Source of the DNA: Ruminococcaceae bacterium BL-4
GTDB taxonomy: Bacteria; Bacillota; Clostridia; Oscillospirales; Acutalibacteraceae
DNA length: 64,000 nt
Direction of reading: 5' to 3'
NCBI GenBank assembly: GCA_902809935.1
Contig: LR778134.1
Span: forward strand, 2,232,001-2,296,000
Each line of letters opens with the position of its first letter. Position 1 is the first letter of the stretch. Under the pieces are notes generated by a model that saw nothing but the letters and a program-made list of their open reading frames with translations, did no database searches and was not told the origin of the DNA. The position numbers and the translations under genes are program-made. Shown piece after piece: positions 31,163 to 39,939 of the stretch.

Positions 31163-34100
31163 TTATGGGATCTTTCGCAAAATCTCTTGATATGACTCAT
31201 AATTCTGAGAAATTCCAAGGCTGCGATCAAGAGGGATTTCCGAAGAAAGTATCGATTTTGGTATCTCACTTTGAGGATCGCTCTCTGCAATTTGGCAGAA
31301 GGCCTTCCAAACATCCCCATGATAATAAACAAACTCTTTTTCTCCACTTTTCATCTGCCAATAAATTGGCCTTTTGTGATAAAGTCTGCAATGTTCTGCA
31401 AAAAACTTTTTTTCGAAGTAGGTTTCTAACCCTTTTTCTGCGGTTTCTCTTCCTAAAAATGAAGCGGCAAAAGGAACCGCGGTTTCTCCAAAACGTTTTT
31501 CCAGAAAACCGGAAAAAGCAGATGCAATCTTACAAGGACTTTCCCAAGAGACGGATTTCACTTGAAAATGATCTTCTCTATAACGTCCAAATAATAGTCC
31601 GACAAAATAAGAAGCAAGCCCTTTCATTGCCTTTTCCGGTTCCGGCGGTGCAATCGAAAGCGCTTTATTTTCTACCTCAACCGGCGCACCAATCTGATAC
31701 AAATCAGCAAAATGACGGTTGATTTTTTCTTCATTCTGCCGCAGTTCTTCTCTGCGGTCTTCTATCTGCCGACTCCAAATTTTCACAGCCTCCTGCAAAG
31801 TCGACGCGCCTGTCTTCAGAAGTGGATTTCCATTAAAGTTCCAACTGATCTCATGGTCATCCCAGTCCGCTTTGCAAAGGTCAATATTTCTTTGTACCAG
31901 TCGCCAAATCTGTTCTTTTTTTGAACTCTCCAAAATCGGCAAAAGAGCAAGATTTCCAGCTTGATAATTTAGAGTCGGATTCAAAAATCCCAAAATCTGA
32001 AATGCTGTGGAGGAATTGAGAAAGCCTAAGCGATACAATCGATCCTCTTTTGGCGGAAAAATCGAAGAGCCCGCAATATCAAAAACAAATCCTTTCGGAT
32101 AATACCGTACTCCAAACGTGCTGGAACTGACAAAAGACCAGGAAAGACTGGGCTGAAAATAATTCTGTCTACCGGGCATCGCCGCAGACTGCCCGCTTTT
32201 GACCCGATAAGCACAAATATCCCTGCCGAAATCCGCAAAATCCACTACATAGAGCTGATTTCCATACCATTTTCGGAAGGCACCGCCTTTGTTGTAAGGA
32301 AACCAGCGTTTTCCGCTCATTCGGCAATCAGACTCATCTTCACACCAGAAATCAATTTCTTCCGGCTCTACCTCATACCAGAATCTCAAAAAGCGCTGAT
32401 TATTACAGGTAAAAAGTCCATTGCTGATCTGTGCGACTTTTCCGAGAGGCGCGCCCTCCCGAAAGGCCCTGCCAACATTTCTATCCGCCCAATAGGCAAA
32501 CGGCATTCCTGGAATCTCTCCAAAATCTTTTAAAGATGCTTCGAAACGATCTTTACTGTCCGGATGGAGAGAATCATAAAGGACACGCTTTTTCTGCTCC
32601 TCCATACCCCCTTTGTAATCCGTCAAGCGCAGATAAACCCCCGGATATTTTTCTTTTTGGTTCTGCAAAACGAAAGAACAAAGCGGAACGGTTGCTTCTT
32701 CAAAAGCAGAATATTCCATTTGTATCAAAGAGGAAACACTTTTTTCCTGAATTAAAAAGCGCCGCAGCGATTCATAGGATTTGATAAACATCCAGACAAA
32801 CGGCGTCATGAATGCGCAATAGCCATCCTCCTTACAAAAATCAAAATTATGTACCATAAAAACTGCAAAAAGATCATTATTATAATCCGGGAAATTTTTA
32901 TCTACATAATTTCTAAGCGGCTTATCCATATGGTTAAGGTAAGGCGGATTCGTAACAACACACGTGTACTTTTGCCCCATGATCTCAGCTTGGCAAACAA
33001 GCGGCCACAATTCCTGCAGGGCTTTTCGCTGTGCTTCCATACGAAACAAATTATCTGGATATTGTTCCCCACGAATCACCGAAAAGCGGGATTTAAGTGC
33101 TTTGAGATCCACTTTTGGAGCATTCAGGATCGAACCAAACTGATCGCCATAATAAAAAGCAGCCGTCAGTTTCTGTAAATCATCATATAAAGCTTCATTT
33201 CCTCCAGATGCATAGTGAAGTGCCTCTTTGTCAATTTTGCGGCTGTGATGAATTGCCGCAAAATGCAGAATAACCCCTTTCTCAAAAATATCCGGATCAC
33301 AGGAACGAGCTTTCATTAAAAGTGCAAATGCCGTCAGTTCCCGGCTGCGCTCATCAATATCCAGTCCATAAAGATTGTCCTGCAAAATTAGAGAAGCGGC
33401 ACGCTTTGGTGGAACCCCACATTCCGAATAAATTTTGAGCAAGAGTTCAAAGGCATAGACAAGAATATGTCCGCCACCCATACAGGGATCCAGAATTTTT
33501 AAATCTCTCGGTTCCATCGGAGCACGCTTTGTTTCTTCCGGAAGATCAAGATAATAAGGCATTTCCCTGCGCAGACGGCTTTCCGGGTGTCCTTCCAGCC
33601 AAACTCTGCCAAGAGAATTTTCGACCATATAGCGAACAACCCAATCCGTCGTAAAGAACTGTGTTGCCGCAGTCAAATTTTTCATTTTAACTTTACCGGC
33701 ATAAAGGTCAATCGCCGCATTTTTTTCTTGCAGGTGATAAGACTGATAAAGCCAACCAATTAATTCTACCTGCCCCAGCCATTCTTCCTCGGAAAGGCCG
33801 TCGCACAAAGTTCGAACAACGCCTTTTCGATAGCTTAAACTGAGAAGCAGATCCATCTCATCCGGCACTGGAAAATAATCCGGCATCTGCGAAGCAAGAG
33901 ACAGGCAGGTTTTTTGAAACAACTTGGTAAAAAGTGCATCCCGATCCAAGGTATCTTGATGGGTTAAAAGCCAATGCGCCAAAAAATCAGGTTCAACCGT
34001 ATCTGATTTTTGAGAAGACAGAACCCGATACGGAAGATATCCATTTAATTCCATATACCGAACAGCAATCAGTTCCCGAAAAAATCGGTAAGCAGCTTTT

Positions 34101-34273
34101 TTGCAAAGTGTTAAAGTTCCTCGCTGCTCTTCTTCTTTGAGGAGAATATCCCGCCGAAAAGCATCATCCCCCGAAAGGCGGCACGCATGAAGTGCAGAAA
34201 GATTTTTTTGAACCATTTCTTCCAACTGCTGTCTAGCTTTCTGCGCTACTTCACGCACAGCACTCTTATCCAA
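31163..34273 (-). CDS. pglX: BREX-type adenine-specific DNA methyltransferase, PglX-like, orphan
   Basis: 1036-aa N6-adenine methyltransferase. The SAM motif is I-L-D-P-C-M-G-G-G-H-I-L (about residue 261), motif II region N-L-Y-G-L-D-I-D-E-R, and the catalytic motif is T-N-P-P-Y-L (about 441). The stretch from F-F-T-T-D-W-V-V-R-Y-M-V-E-N-S-L-G to A-F-A-L-L-M-K-A matches the PglX core as I know it. Start: TTG 34273, six bases after AAGGTGA, giving M-D-K-S-A-V-R like PglX; a GTG at 34297 has no site. No brxA/B/C, pglZ or brxL and no nuclease domain is visible, so it stands alone, 41 nt after a transporter gene. It could also be a type IIG-like methyltransferase lacking cleavage. Confidence 0.85.
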   Translation of the reverse strand: MDKSAVREVAQKARQQLEEMVQKNLSALHACRLSGDDAFRRDILLKEEEQRGTLTLCKKAAYRFFRELIAVRYMELNGYLPYRVLSSQKSDTVEPDFLAHWLLTHQDTLDRDALFTKLFQKTCLSLASQMPDYFPVPDEMDLLLSLSYRKGVVRTLCDGLSEEEWLGQVELIGWLYQSYHLQEKNAAIDLYAGKVKMKNLTAATQFFTTDWVVRYMVENSLGRVWLEGHPESRLRREMPYYLDLPEETKRAPMEPRDLKILDPCMGGGHILVYAFELLLKIYSECGVPPKRAASLILQDNLYGLDIDERSRELTAFALLMKARSCDPDIFEKGVILHFAAIHHSRKIDKEALHYASGGNEALYDDLQKLTAAFYYGDQFGSILNAPKVDLKALKSRFSVIRGEQYPDNLFRMEAQRKALQELWPLVCQAEIMGQKYTCVVTNPPYLNHMDKPLRNYVDKNFPDYNNDLFAVFMVHNFDFCKEDGYCAFMTPFVWMFIKSYESLRRFLIQEKSVSSLIQMEYSAFEEATVPLCSFVLQNQKEKYPGVYLRLTDYKGGMEEQKKRVLYDSLHPDSKDRFEASLKDFGEIPGMPFAYWADRNVGRAFREGAPLGKVAQISNGLFTCNNQRFLRFWYEVEPEEIDFWCEDESDCRMSGKRWFPYNKGGAFRKWYGNQLYVVDFADFGRDICAYRVKSGQSAAMPGRQNYFQPSLSWSFVSSSTFGVRYYPKGFVFDIAGSSIFPPKEDRLYRLGFLNSSTAFQILGFLNPTLNYQAGNLALLPILESSKKEQIWRLVQRNIDLCKADWDDHEISWNFNGNPLLKTGASTLQEAVKIWSRQIEDRREELRQNEEKINRHFADLYQIGAPVEVENKALSIAPPEPEKAMKGLASYFVGLLFGRYREDHFQVKSVSWESPCKIASAFSGFLEKRFGETAVPFAASFLGRETAEKGLETYFEKKFFAEHCRLYHKRPIYWQMKSGEKEFVYYHGDVWKAFCQIAESDPQSEIPKSILSSEIPLDRSLGISQNYESYQEILRKIP

Positions 34274-34314
34274 GCTTTCACCTTCTTTTTTCAACACTCT
34301 GTTCTTCTCAATGT

Positions 34315-35703
34315 TTAGACATTAAAAACTCCCGGCCAAAATTTCGCCAGATATCCCTGTACAAAAATCAACAGCACAATAAAGGGCAGCACCCAAGTCA
34401 CATAAAAGCGAATTGATTTTGGGAATTTAAGTCCTTCTCCGCTGTTGGCTTCTTCGATAAAGTGATCCCAACCCCAGCCTTTTTTTGAAACACAAAATAG
34501 TAAATAAACAAGGCTGCCTAATGGAAGAAGGTTATTGCTCACCAAAAAATCTTCCAGATCCTGTACCGTTGAACCCGCGCCGAAAGGAGTAAATCCGCTC
34601 CACAGATTAAAGCCCAATACACAGGGAAGCGACAGAACCAAAACGAGAACTAAATTAATTAAAACCGCTTTTTTCCGGCTCCAGTGTTTGAGTTCCATTC
34701 CAAAGGCGCATAAGTTTTCAAAAACAGCAATTACTGTGCTCAAAGCTGCAAAGCTCATAAACAGGAAGAAAAGTGTACCCCAGATTCTCCCTCCGGACAT
34801 TTGTTCAAAAACATTCGGCAATGTAATAAATACAAGTCCCGGACCGCTATCCGTCGGAATATTAAATGCAAAGCATGCCGGAAAAATAATCATGCCGGCA
34901 ACCAGAGCGACAAAGGTATCCAATCCGGCGATTCTGATGCTTTCTCCTGTCAGAGAGCGATCCTTTCCAATATAGCTGCCGAAAATAGCAAGTGCACCGA
35001 TTCCAAGGCTGAGAGTAAAGAAAGCCTGTCCCATCGCTGCAAAGACTGCTTCTCCGAGGCCCACCTCCATCATACGCCCAAAATCCGGCAACAGATAAAA
35101 TTTCATTCCTTCTGCGGCACCTGGCAGTGTTACCGAACGAACTGCCAAAATAACCATTACCACAAACAGGCTGACCATCATGATCTTATTAATCCGCTCT
35201 ACTCCGTTTTTGAGCCCCATCGCACAAATTCCAAAGCCCAACAGAACAACAACAACCATCCAAAAGGTCATTTCACCGGAATTCGTGAGCATCGTTCCGA
35301 AAACGGTTTTCACTTCTTCGGGAGAACGTCCTTGAAATTCGCCTCTTAAAAATTTCACAAAATAATCCAGCATCCAGCCGGCAACCGTCGTATAGAACAT
35401 CATCAGCAGAAAATTTCCCGCGATTGCTCCATAACTATAGAGATGCCATTTGCTGCCCGCAGGCTCCAGAATATGAAAAGAACGCGCCGCACTTTTTTGA
35501 CTTGCACGTCCCACTGAAAATTCCATGACCATAATCGGCAGGCCCAGAATTAAAAGGAAAAACAGGTACACCAGCACAAATGCACCGCCGCCATATTTCC
35601 CCGTAATATAAGGGAATCTCCAAACATTGCCAAGACCGATTGCACATCCTGCGGAAATCAACAGGAATCCCAGGCGCGATGAAAACTTTTCTCTCTCTTG
35701 CAT
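34315..35703 (-). CDS. sodium-dependent transporter, NSS family
   Basis: 462-aa neurotransmitter:sodium-symporter-type protein (LeuT fold) with 11-12 hydrophobic helices. The hallmark first helix is C-A-I-G-L-G-N-V-W-R-F-P-Y with the following G-G-G-A-F; helix 6-8 residues and a Q-A-F-F-T-L-S-L-G segment also fit. Probably imports an amino acid or related compound with Na+; substrate not deducible. ATG 35703 after AGAAGGA. Its strong promoter probably also transcribes the pglX-like gene, since no terminator lies between. Confidence 0.93.
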   Translation of the reverse strand: MQEREKFSSRLGFLLISAGCAIGLGNVWRFPYITGKYGGGAFVLVYLFFLLILGLPIMVMEFSVGRASQKSAARSFHILEPAGSKWHLYSYGAIAGNFLLMMFYTTVAGWMLDYFVKFLRGEFQGRSPEEVKTVFGTMLTNSGEMTFWMVVVVLLGFGICAMGLKNGVERINKIMMVSLFVVMVILAVRSVTLPGAAEGMKFYLLPDFGRMMEVGLGEAVFAAMGQAFFTLSLGIGALAIFGSYIGKDRSLTGESIRIAGLDTFVALVAGMIIFPACFAFNIPTDSGPGLVFITLPNVFEQMSGGRIWGTLFFLFMSFAALSTVIAVFENLCAFGMELKHWSRKKAVLINLVLVLVLSLPCVLGFNLWSGFTPFGAGSTVQDLEDFLVSNNLLPLGSLVYLLFCVSKKGWGWDHFIEEANSGEGLKFPKSIRFYVTWVLPFIVLLIFVQGYLAKFWPGVFNV

Positions 35704-35777
35704 CTTTTAAAAATCCTTCTCTTTTCTCTTTTTTTCCTTACTTTAAAGCCAAAATAAATAAGTGTCACATAGTTTGC

Positions 35778-35806
35778 ATTATAAATCATTTTATACAAAA
35801 TGACAA
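35778..35806 (-). promoter_or_regulatory. sigma-A promoter of the NSS transporter (and likely pglX-like) gene
   Basis: Reverse strand: TTGTCA (35806-35801), 17-nt spacer, perfect TATAAT (35783-35778). Confidence 0.75.
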
Positions 35807-35863
35807 GAAAAACTGCCTGTTTTCCCCTATTAAGATCTGCTTTTTCCTTTTTTAAAAAGAGAG

Positions 35864-35892
35864 TTTCTTTTTCCCACCTTTTTTGTTATAAT
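35864..35892 (+). promoter_or_regulatory. promoter of metF-metH
   Basis: TTTCTT (35864-35869, weak), 17-nt spacer, perfect TATAAT (35887-35892). The leader is only about 37 nt, too short for an S-box riboswitch. Confidence 0.55.
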
Positions 35893-35935
35893 ATGAAACA
35901 AAAGATTTGGCGCAATTACAAAAGGGGATTTCATT

Positions 35936-36811
35936 ATGAAAATTATCGACTTATTAAATAGTGGACATACTACCATTTCCTGTGAACTGTTTCCTCCCAA
36001 AAAGGGAGAAGATTTACCCCAGGCGCAGGAAGTTGTAAAGCAGATTGCTGCTCTGCACCCCGCTTTTATGAGCGTCACTTACGGAGCAGGCGGCGGAACA
36101 AGTGCGACAACCGTTCGAATTGCACAGGAGGTTCAAAAAAGTCATGTGCCGGCTCTTGCACATCTAACCTGTGTCTCTTCTACGCGGGATGAGATTTCCG
36201 AGCGCCTCTCAGAGCTGAAAAAAGCTGGAATCGAAAATATTCTGGCACTGAGAGGCGATATTCCGGAAGGCAAAGACTTCCCCTCGCCAAATCAATATCA
36301 CTATGCAAGCGAACTGATTCGGGAAATTAAAGCACGGGGTGACTTTTGTATCGGCGGAGCGTGCTATCCAGAAGGTCATGTGGAATGTGCGCATAAGACA
36401 GAGGATATTCGTCATCTGCATGAAAAAGTTGAAGCCGGCTGTGATTTTCTGACGAGTCAAATGTTCTTCGATAATGATTTATTCTACAATTTTATGTTTC
36501 GTGCTCTGGCAGGCGGCGTCAATGTGCCGATTATTGCAGGCATTATGCCGGTAACAAATGCGAAACAGATTACCCGCATCTGTTCACTTTCCGGAACAAT
36601 TCTTCCCCAGCGATTCAAAGCAATCGCCGACCGCTTTGGTTCCGACCCGAAAGCAATGAAACAGGCTGGAATTGCTTATGCTACTGAGCAGATCATCAAC
36701 TTGATCAGCAATGGAGTTCCCCACATCCACATTTATACGATGAACAAACCGGATATTGCCGCGGCAATTTTTCATAACCTATCCGACGTCATCTCCTGCC
36801 ATGGAAATTAA
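35936..36811 (+). CDS. metF: 5,10-methylenetetrahydrofolate reductase
   Basis: Reduces methylene-THF to 5-methyl-THF, the methyl donor for MetH. 291-aa TIM-barrel flavoprotein: E-L-F-P-P-K-K-G-E, S-V-T-Y-G-A-G-G, L-T-C-V-S-S-T, N-I-L-A-L-R-G-D-I-P and Q-M-F-F-D all match MetF. ATG 35936 after AAAAGGGG. Overlaps the next gene by 11 nt; the three genes form a methionine operon ending in a terminator. Confidence 0.96.
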   Translation: MKIIDLLNSGHTTISCELFPPKKGEDLPQAQEVVKQIAALHPAFMSVTYGAGGGTSATTVRIAQEVQKSHVPALAHLTCVSSTRDEISERLSELKKAGIENILALRGDIPEGKDFPSPNQYHYASELIREIKARGDFCIGGACYPEGHVECAHKTEDIRHLHEKVEAGCDFLTSQMFFDNDLFYNFMFRALAGGVNVPIIAGIMPVTNAKQITRICSLSGTILPQRFKAIADRFGSDPKAMKQAGIAYATEQIINLISNGVPHIHIYTMNKPDIAAAIFHNLSDVISCHGN

Positions 36812-37448
36812 CCGTCGGGAAATCGAACGTTATCTGGGCTTTCGGGGACATCCGGCCGATCCCCAAACCAGAGAGCGGATCGAATCCTGCTTAAAAGAAC
36901 TCCTCAATAGAATTCGACCGCGAAGCATTTATGCAAACTATCCGGTAACGTTATCCGGTTCTCTCTGCAAAATTGGCCCTTTTAAAACAGAAAGCCGTGA
37001 TTTAGCTCACCATCTTAGTCTTTGTAAAAGCGCCTATCTTTTTGCAGCGACACTTGGTCCCGCGCCTGATCTTCTGATTCGCCGCGCAACCACACAAGAT
37101 ATGAACCTTGCCCTCATTTATCAGGCAAGTTCCGCAGCGCTGATCGAATCCTACTGCAATGAGGTCTGCTCCTCTCTGCGGTCATCTATTCATTCAGACA
37201 GTCTCTTCCTTAAGCCGCGCTTTTCTCCGGGATATGGGGATTTTCCGCTCTCCGGCCAAGGCTCTCTGCTTCGCATTTTAGAAGCCGAAAAGCGAATTGG
37301 TCTGACTGCTACCGAAAGCGATATCCTTGCCCCGTCCAAAAGCGTAACGGCAATTATCGGCGTCACCACAGAAGGACAAGACTGCCACGAAGGGCATTGC
37401 AGTTCCTGCAAAAAAACAGACTGCGAATTTCGAGATTCAGACGCATAA
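36801..37448 (+). CDS. stand-alone methionine synthase activation (AdoMet-binding) protein
   Basis: 215 aa. Corresponds to the C-terminal reactivation domain of long MetH proteins, here as a separate polypeptide; it should bind AdoMet to re-methylate oxidised cob(II)alamin. Signs: an E-R-Y-L-G-F-R-G N-terminus, F-A-A-T-L-G-P, and the AdoMet-loop R-F-S-P-G-Y-G-D-F-P-L (equivalent to the R-P-A-P-G-Y-P loop of E. coli MetH). It ends in a Cys/His cluster (C-H-E-G-H-C-S-S-C-x4-C) not part of the E. coli domain, perhaps a metal site. ATG 36801 lies inside the end of metF; metH starts 34 nt later. Confidence 0.87.
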   Translation: MEINRREIERYLGFRGHPADPQTRERIESCLKELLNRIRPRSIYANYPVTLSGSLCKIGPFKTESRDLAHHLSLCKSAYLFAATLGPAPDLLIRRATTQDMNLALIYQASSAALIESYCNEVCSSLRSSIHSDSLFLKPRFSPGYGDFPLSGQGSLLRILEAEKRIGLTATESDILAPSKSVTAIIGVTTEGQDCHEGHCSSCKKTDCEFRDSDA

Positions 37449-37482
37449 AATTATTTTTTACAGAACAAGAAGGGAGATCTCC

Positions 37483-39894
37483 ATGAATTTTTTAGAGACT
37501 TTAGGAAAACGCATTCTCTTTTTTGATGGTGCAATGGGAACACAACTGCAAAAATACGGACTGAAAGCCGGAGAAACACCAGAGCTTTGGAATCTTTCGC
37601 ATCCGGAAATTCTGAAAAAAATTCATGAAGATTATCTTCGAGCTGGTTCTGATATTATTACTACCAACACCTTTGGCGCCAACAAAATCAAACTGCAGGG
37701 AAAAGCTTCTGTAAAAGACATTGTTACAGCGGCCGTTACGTTGGCTAAAGAGGTTGCCGCTCCCAGAAACAAGCTCGTTGCTCTCGATATGGGACCAACC
37801 GGACATCTCCTAAAGCCTACGGGAGACCTCGATTTTGAAGAAGCATATGAAGCCTATTTTGAAGCTGCCTCAGCAGGTGAACAAGCCGGCGCTGATCTGA
37901 TTTTAATTGAAACCATGAGCGATACCTTCGAATGCAAAGCGGCACTGCTTGCTGCCAAAGAAGCGACCTCGCTCCCGGTACTCGCCACGATGACTTTCGA
38001 CGAAAAGGGAAAACTTTTAACAGGCGGCGATATTGAAGCAGCTGCTGTTTTGCTGGAAAGTCTGCATGCAGACGCGATTGGCTTTAACTGCGGGCTTGGT
38101 CCTAACCAGATAAAACAATTTCTTCCGCGTCTGCAAAAATGCACTTCTCTTCCCATCTTGATTCAGCCAAATGCAGGTCTTCCAAAAGTGATAAACGGAG
38201 AAACGCTCTATGACGTTACCCCTGATCAATTTGCATCAGCAATGCGGGAAATGGCAGAAGACGGAGCATGGCTTTTAGGCGGATGCTGTGGCACAACGCC
38301 AGACTATCTGCGCAAAACGGTCGAAACTTGCAGAGGAATCGTTCCAAAACCGCTTACCGTGCACGATGATACTGTCATCTCAAGCTATAGTCACGCTGTT
38401 TTCTTAAAAGACCACACAATTCTGATTGGGGAACGCATTAATCCAACCGGAAAAAAGCGTTTTCAGCAAGCATTGCGAGAAAATGATATTGATTATATTT
38501 TGCGGGAAGGAATCACGCAGCAGGAAAACGGTGCCGATGTACTGGATGTTAACGTTGGCCTTCCCGATATTGACGAAAAAGAGCTTCTTCCTGAGATCAC
38601 AAAAGCCTTGCAGGGGATCACTGATCTTCCTTTGCAGCTCGATACCAGCGACCCTGCCGCAATGGAAAACGCACTTCGGATTTATAATGGGAAGCCTCTC
38701 ATCAACAGCGTAAACGGCAAACAGGAAGTAATGGATGCTATCTTTCCTTTAGTCAAGAAATATGGCGGTGCGGTCATTGCTCTGACGTTAGATGAATCCG
38801 GAATTCCGGAAACCGCCGACGGTCGGATTAAAATTGCTGAGAAAATTCAAAAGGAAGCACAAAAATACGAGATTCCCAAAAAAGATCTGATTATTGATGC
38901 TCTTGCAATGACGATTTCTGCGGGACAGAAAAGTGCCACTGTCACGCTGGAAACGCTTCGCCGTGTCCATGAAGAGCTGGGAATGAAAACATCGCTCGGT
39001 GTATCCAATATTTCCTTTGGCCTTCCCTGCCGGGAAAAGATCAATGCTGCTTTCTTTATAATGGCAATGCAAGAGGGCCTTTCCGCCGCCATCATGAATC
39101 CAAATAACGGCGCTATGATGGATGCTTTTCGTTCCTACAATGCACTGATGGGATTTGACACACAGTGCATGGAATATATCACCGCCTATAAAGATGTAAA
39201 GCTGCCAAAAACAGTCTCCCAAAAAGTCTTAACTTCTGCTCCCCAAAAAGAGATTGTTTCGGGTGACATTCAAAATGTTTTTCGAAAAGCAATCGAAAAG
39301 GGGCTGAAAGAAAGTGCACATGACACAGCCGCGGCACTCTTAAATGAGGGAATTTCTCCGCTTGAGATCATCAATCAACATCTGATGCCCGCACTCGATA
39401 AAGTCGGAAAAGACTTCGAAGAAGGGACCCTATTTCTGCCGCAACTTTTGATGAGTGCAGAAGCTGCCAAATCTGCCTTTGAAGTTCTGCAAAATGAAAT
39501 GAGAAAATCAGGTTCCACTCAAAAGAAAGCGAAAATTGTTCTTGCTACCGTCAAGGGAGATATCCATGACATTGGGAAAAACATTGTTAAAGTGCTTTTG
39601 GAAAACTACGGATACGATGTAATTGATTTAGGAAAAGACGTTGACCCACAAAAAGTTCTAGAAGCGGTCGAGCAAAATGGGGTGAAACTCTGTGGGCTCT
39701 CTGCACTGATGACTACAACGGTCGTCAATATGGAAGAAACCATTAAGTTGCTCCACCAAAAGGCTCCACAATGCAAAGTGATGGTCGGAGGTGCCGTTTT
39801 AAACCCTCAATACGCAAAAAAAATTCATGCGGATTTCTATGGAAAAGATGCAATGGGCAGCGTCCGCTATGCAGAAAAAATCTTTCACAAATAA
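37483..39894 (+). CDS. metH: cobalamin-dependent methionine synthase, without reactivation domain
   Basis: 803 aa. Transfers methyl from 5-methyl-THF via cobalamin to homocysteine. Domain order: homocysteine-binding barrel with zinc ligands C203, C268 and C269 (G-F-N-C-G and G-G-C-C-G-T); pterin-binding barrel (about 310-570, with G-E-R-I-N-P-T-G); B12 cap helices (about 590-670); Rossmann B12 domain with D-I-H-D-I-G-K-N, His695 being the lower ligand. The E. coli-type AdoMet domain is missing and is supplied by the preceding gene. ATG 37483 after AAGGGAG. Confidence 0.96.
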   Translation: MNFLETLGKRILFFDGAMGTQLQKYGLKAGETPELWNLSHPEILKKIHEDYLRAGSDIITTNTFGANKIKLQGKASVKDIVTAAVTLAKEVAAPRNKLVALDMGPTGHLLKPTGDLDFEEAYEAYFEAASAGEQAGADLILIETMSDTFECKAALLAAKEATSLPVLATMTFDEKGKLLTGGDIEAAAVLLESLHADAIGFNCGLGPNQIKQFLPRLQKCTSLPILIQPNAGLPKVINGETLYDVTPDQFASAMREMAEDGAWLLGGCCGTTPDYLRKTVETCRGIVPKPLTVHDDTVISSYSHAVFLKDHTILIGERINPTGKKRFQQALRENDIDYILREGITQQENGADVLDVNVGLPDIDEKELLPEITKALQGITDLPLQLDTSDPAAMENALRIYNGKPLINSVNGKQEVMDAIFPLVKKYGGAVIALTLDESGIPETADGRIKIAEKIQKEAQKYEIPKKDLIIDALAMTISAGQKSATVTLETLRRVHEELGMKTSLGVSNISFGLPCREKINAAFFIMAMQEGLSAAIMNPNNGAMMDAFRSYNALMGFDTQCMEYITAYKDVKLPKTVSQKVLTSAPQKEIVSGDIQNVFRKAIEKGLKESAHDTAAALLNEGISPLEIINQHLMPALDKVGKDFEEGTLFLPQLLMSAEAAKSAFEVLQNEMRKSGSTQKKAKIVLATVKGDIHDIGKNIVKVLLENYGYDVIDLGKDVDPQKVLEAVEQNGVKLCGLSALMTTTVVNMEETIKLLHQKAPQCKVMVGGAVLNPQYAKKIHADFYGKDAMGSVRYAEKIFHK

Positions 39895-39904
39895 ATTTCA
39901 AATC

Positions 39905-39936
39905 AAAAGGGGACGGAAAATTCCGTCCCCTTTTTT
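39905..39936. terminator. bidirectional terminator between metH and alaX
   Basis: A 14-bp perfect inverted repeat (AAAAGGGGACGGAA at 39905-39918 with its complement at 39921-39934), loop of 2 nt by strict pairing, T runs outside on both strands. Confidence 0.9.
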
Positions 39937-39939
39937 GTT

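Noticed and set aside
31163-34273. Restriction-modification or full BREX system
   Set aside because: No endonuclease domain in the protein and no partner genes on either side; the neighbours are a lipoprotein and an amino-acid-type transporter.
35704-35935. SAM (S-box) riboswitch ahead of metF
   Set aside because: The predicted leader is only about 37 nt and contains no conserved S-box stems or terminator; the upstream part of the gap is A/T-rich promoter DNA for both directions.
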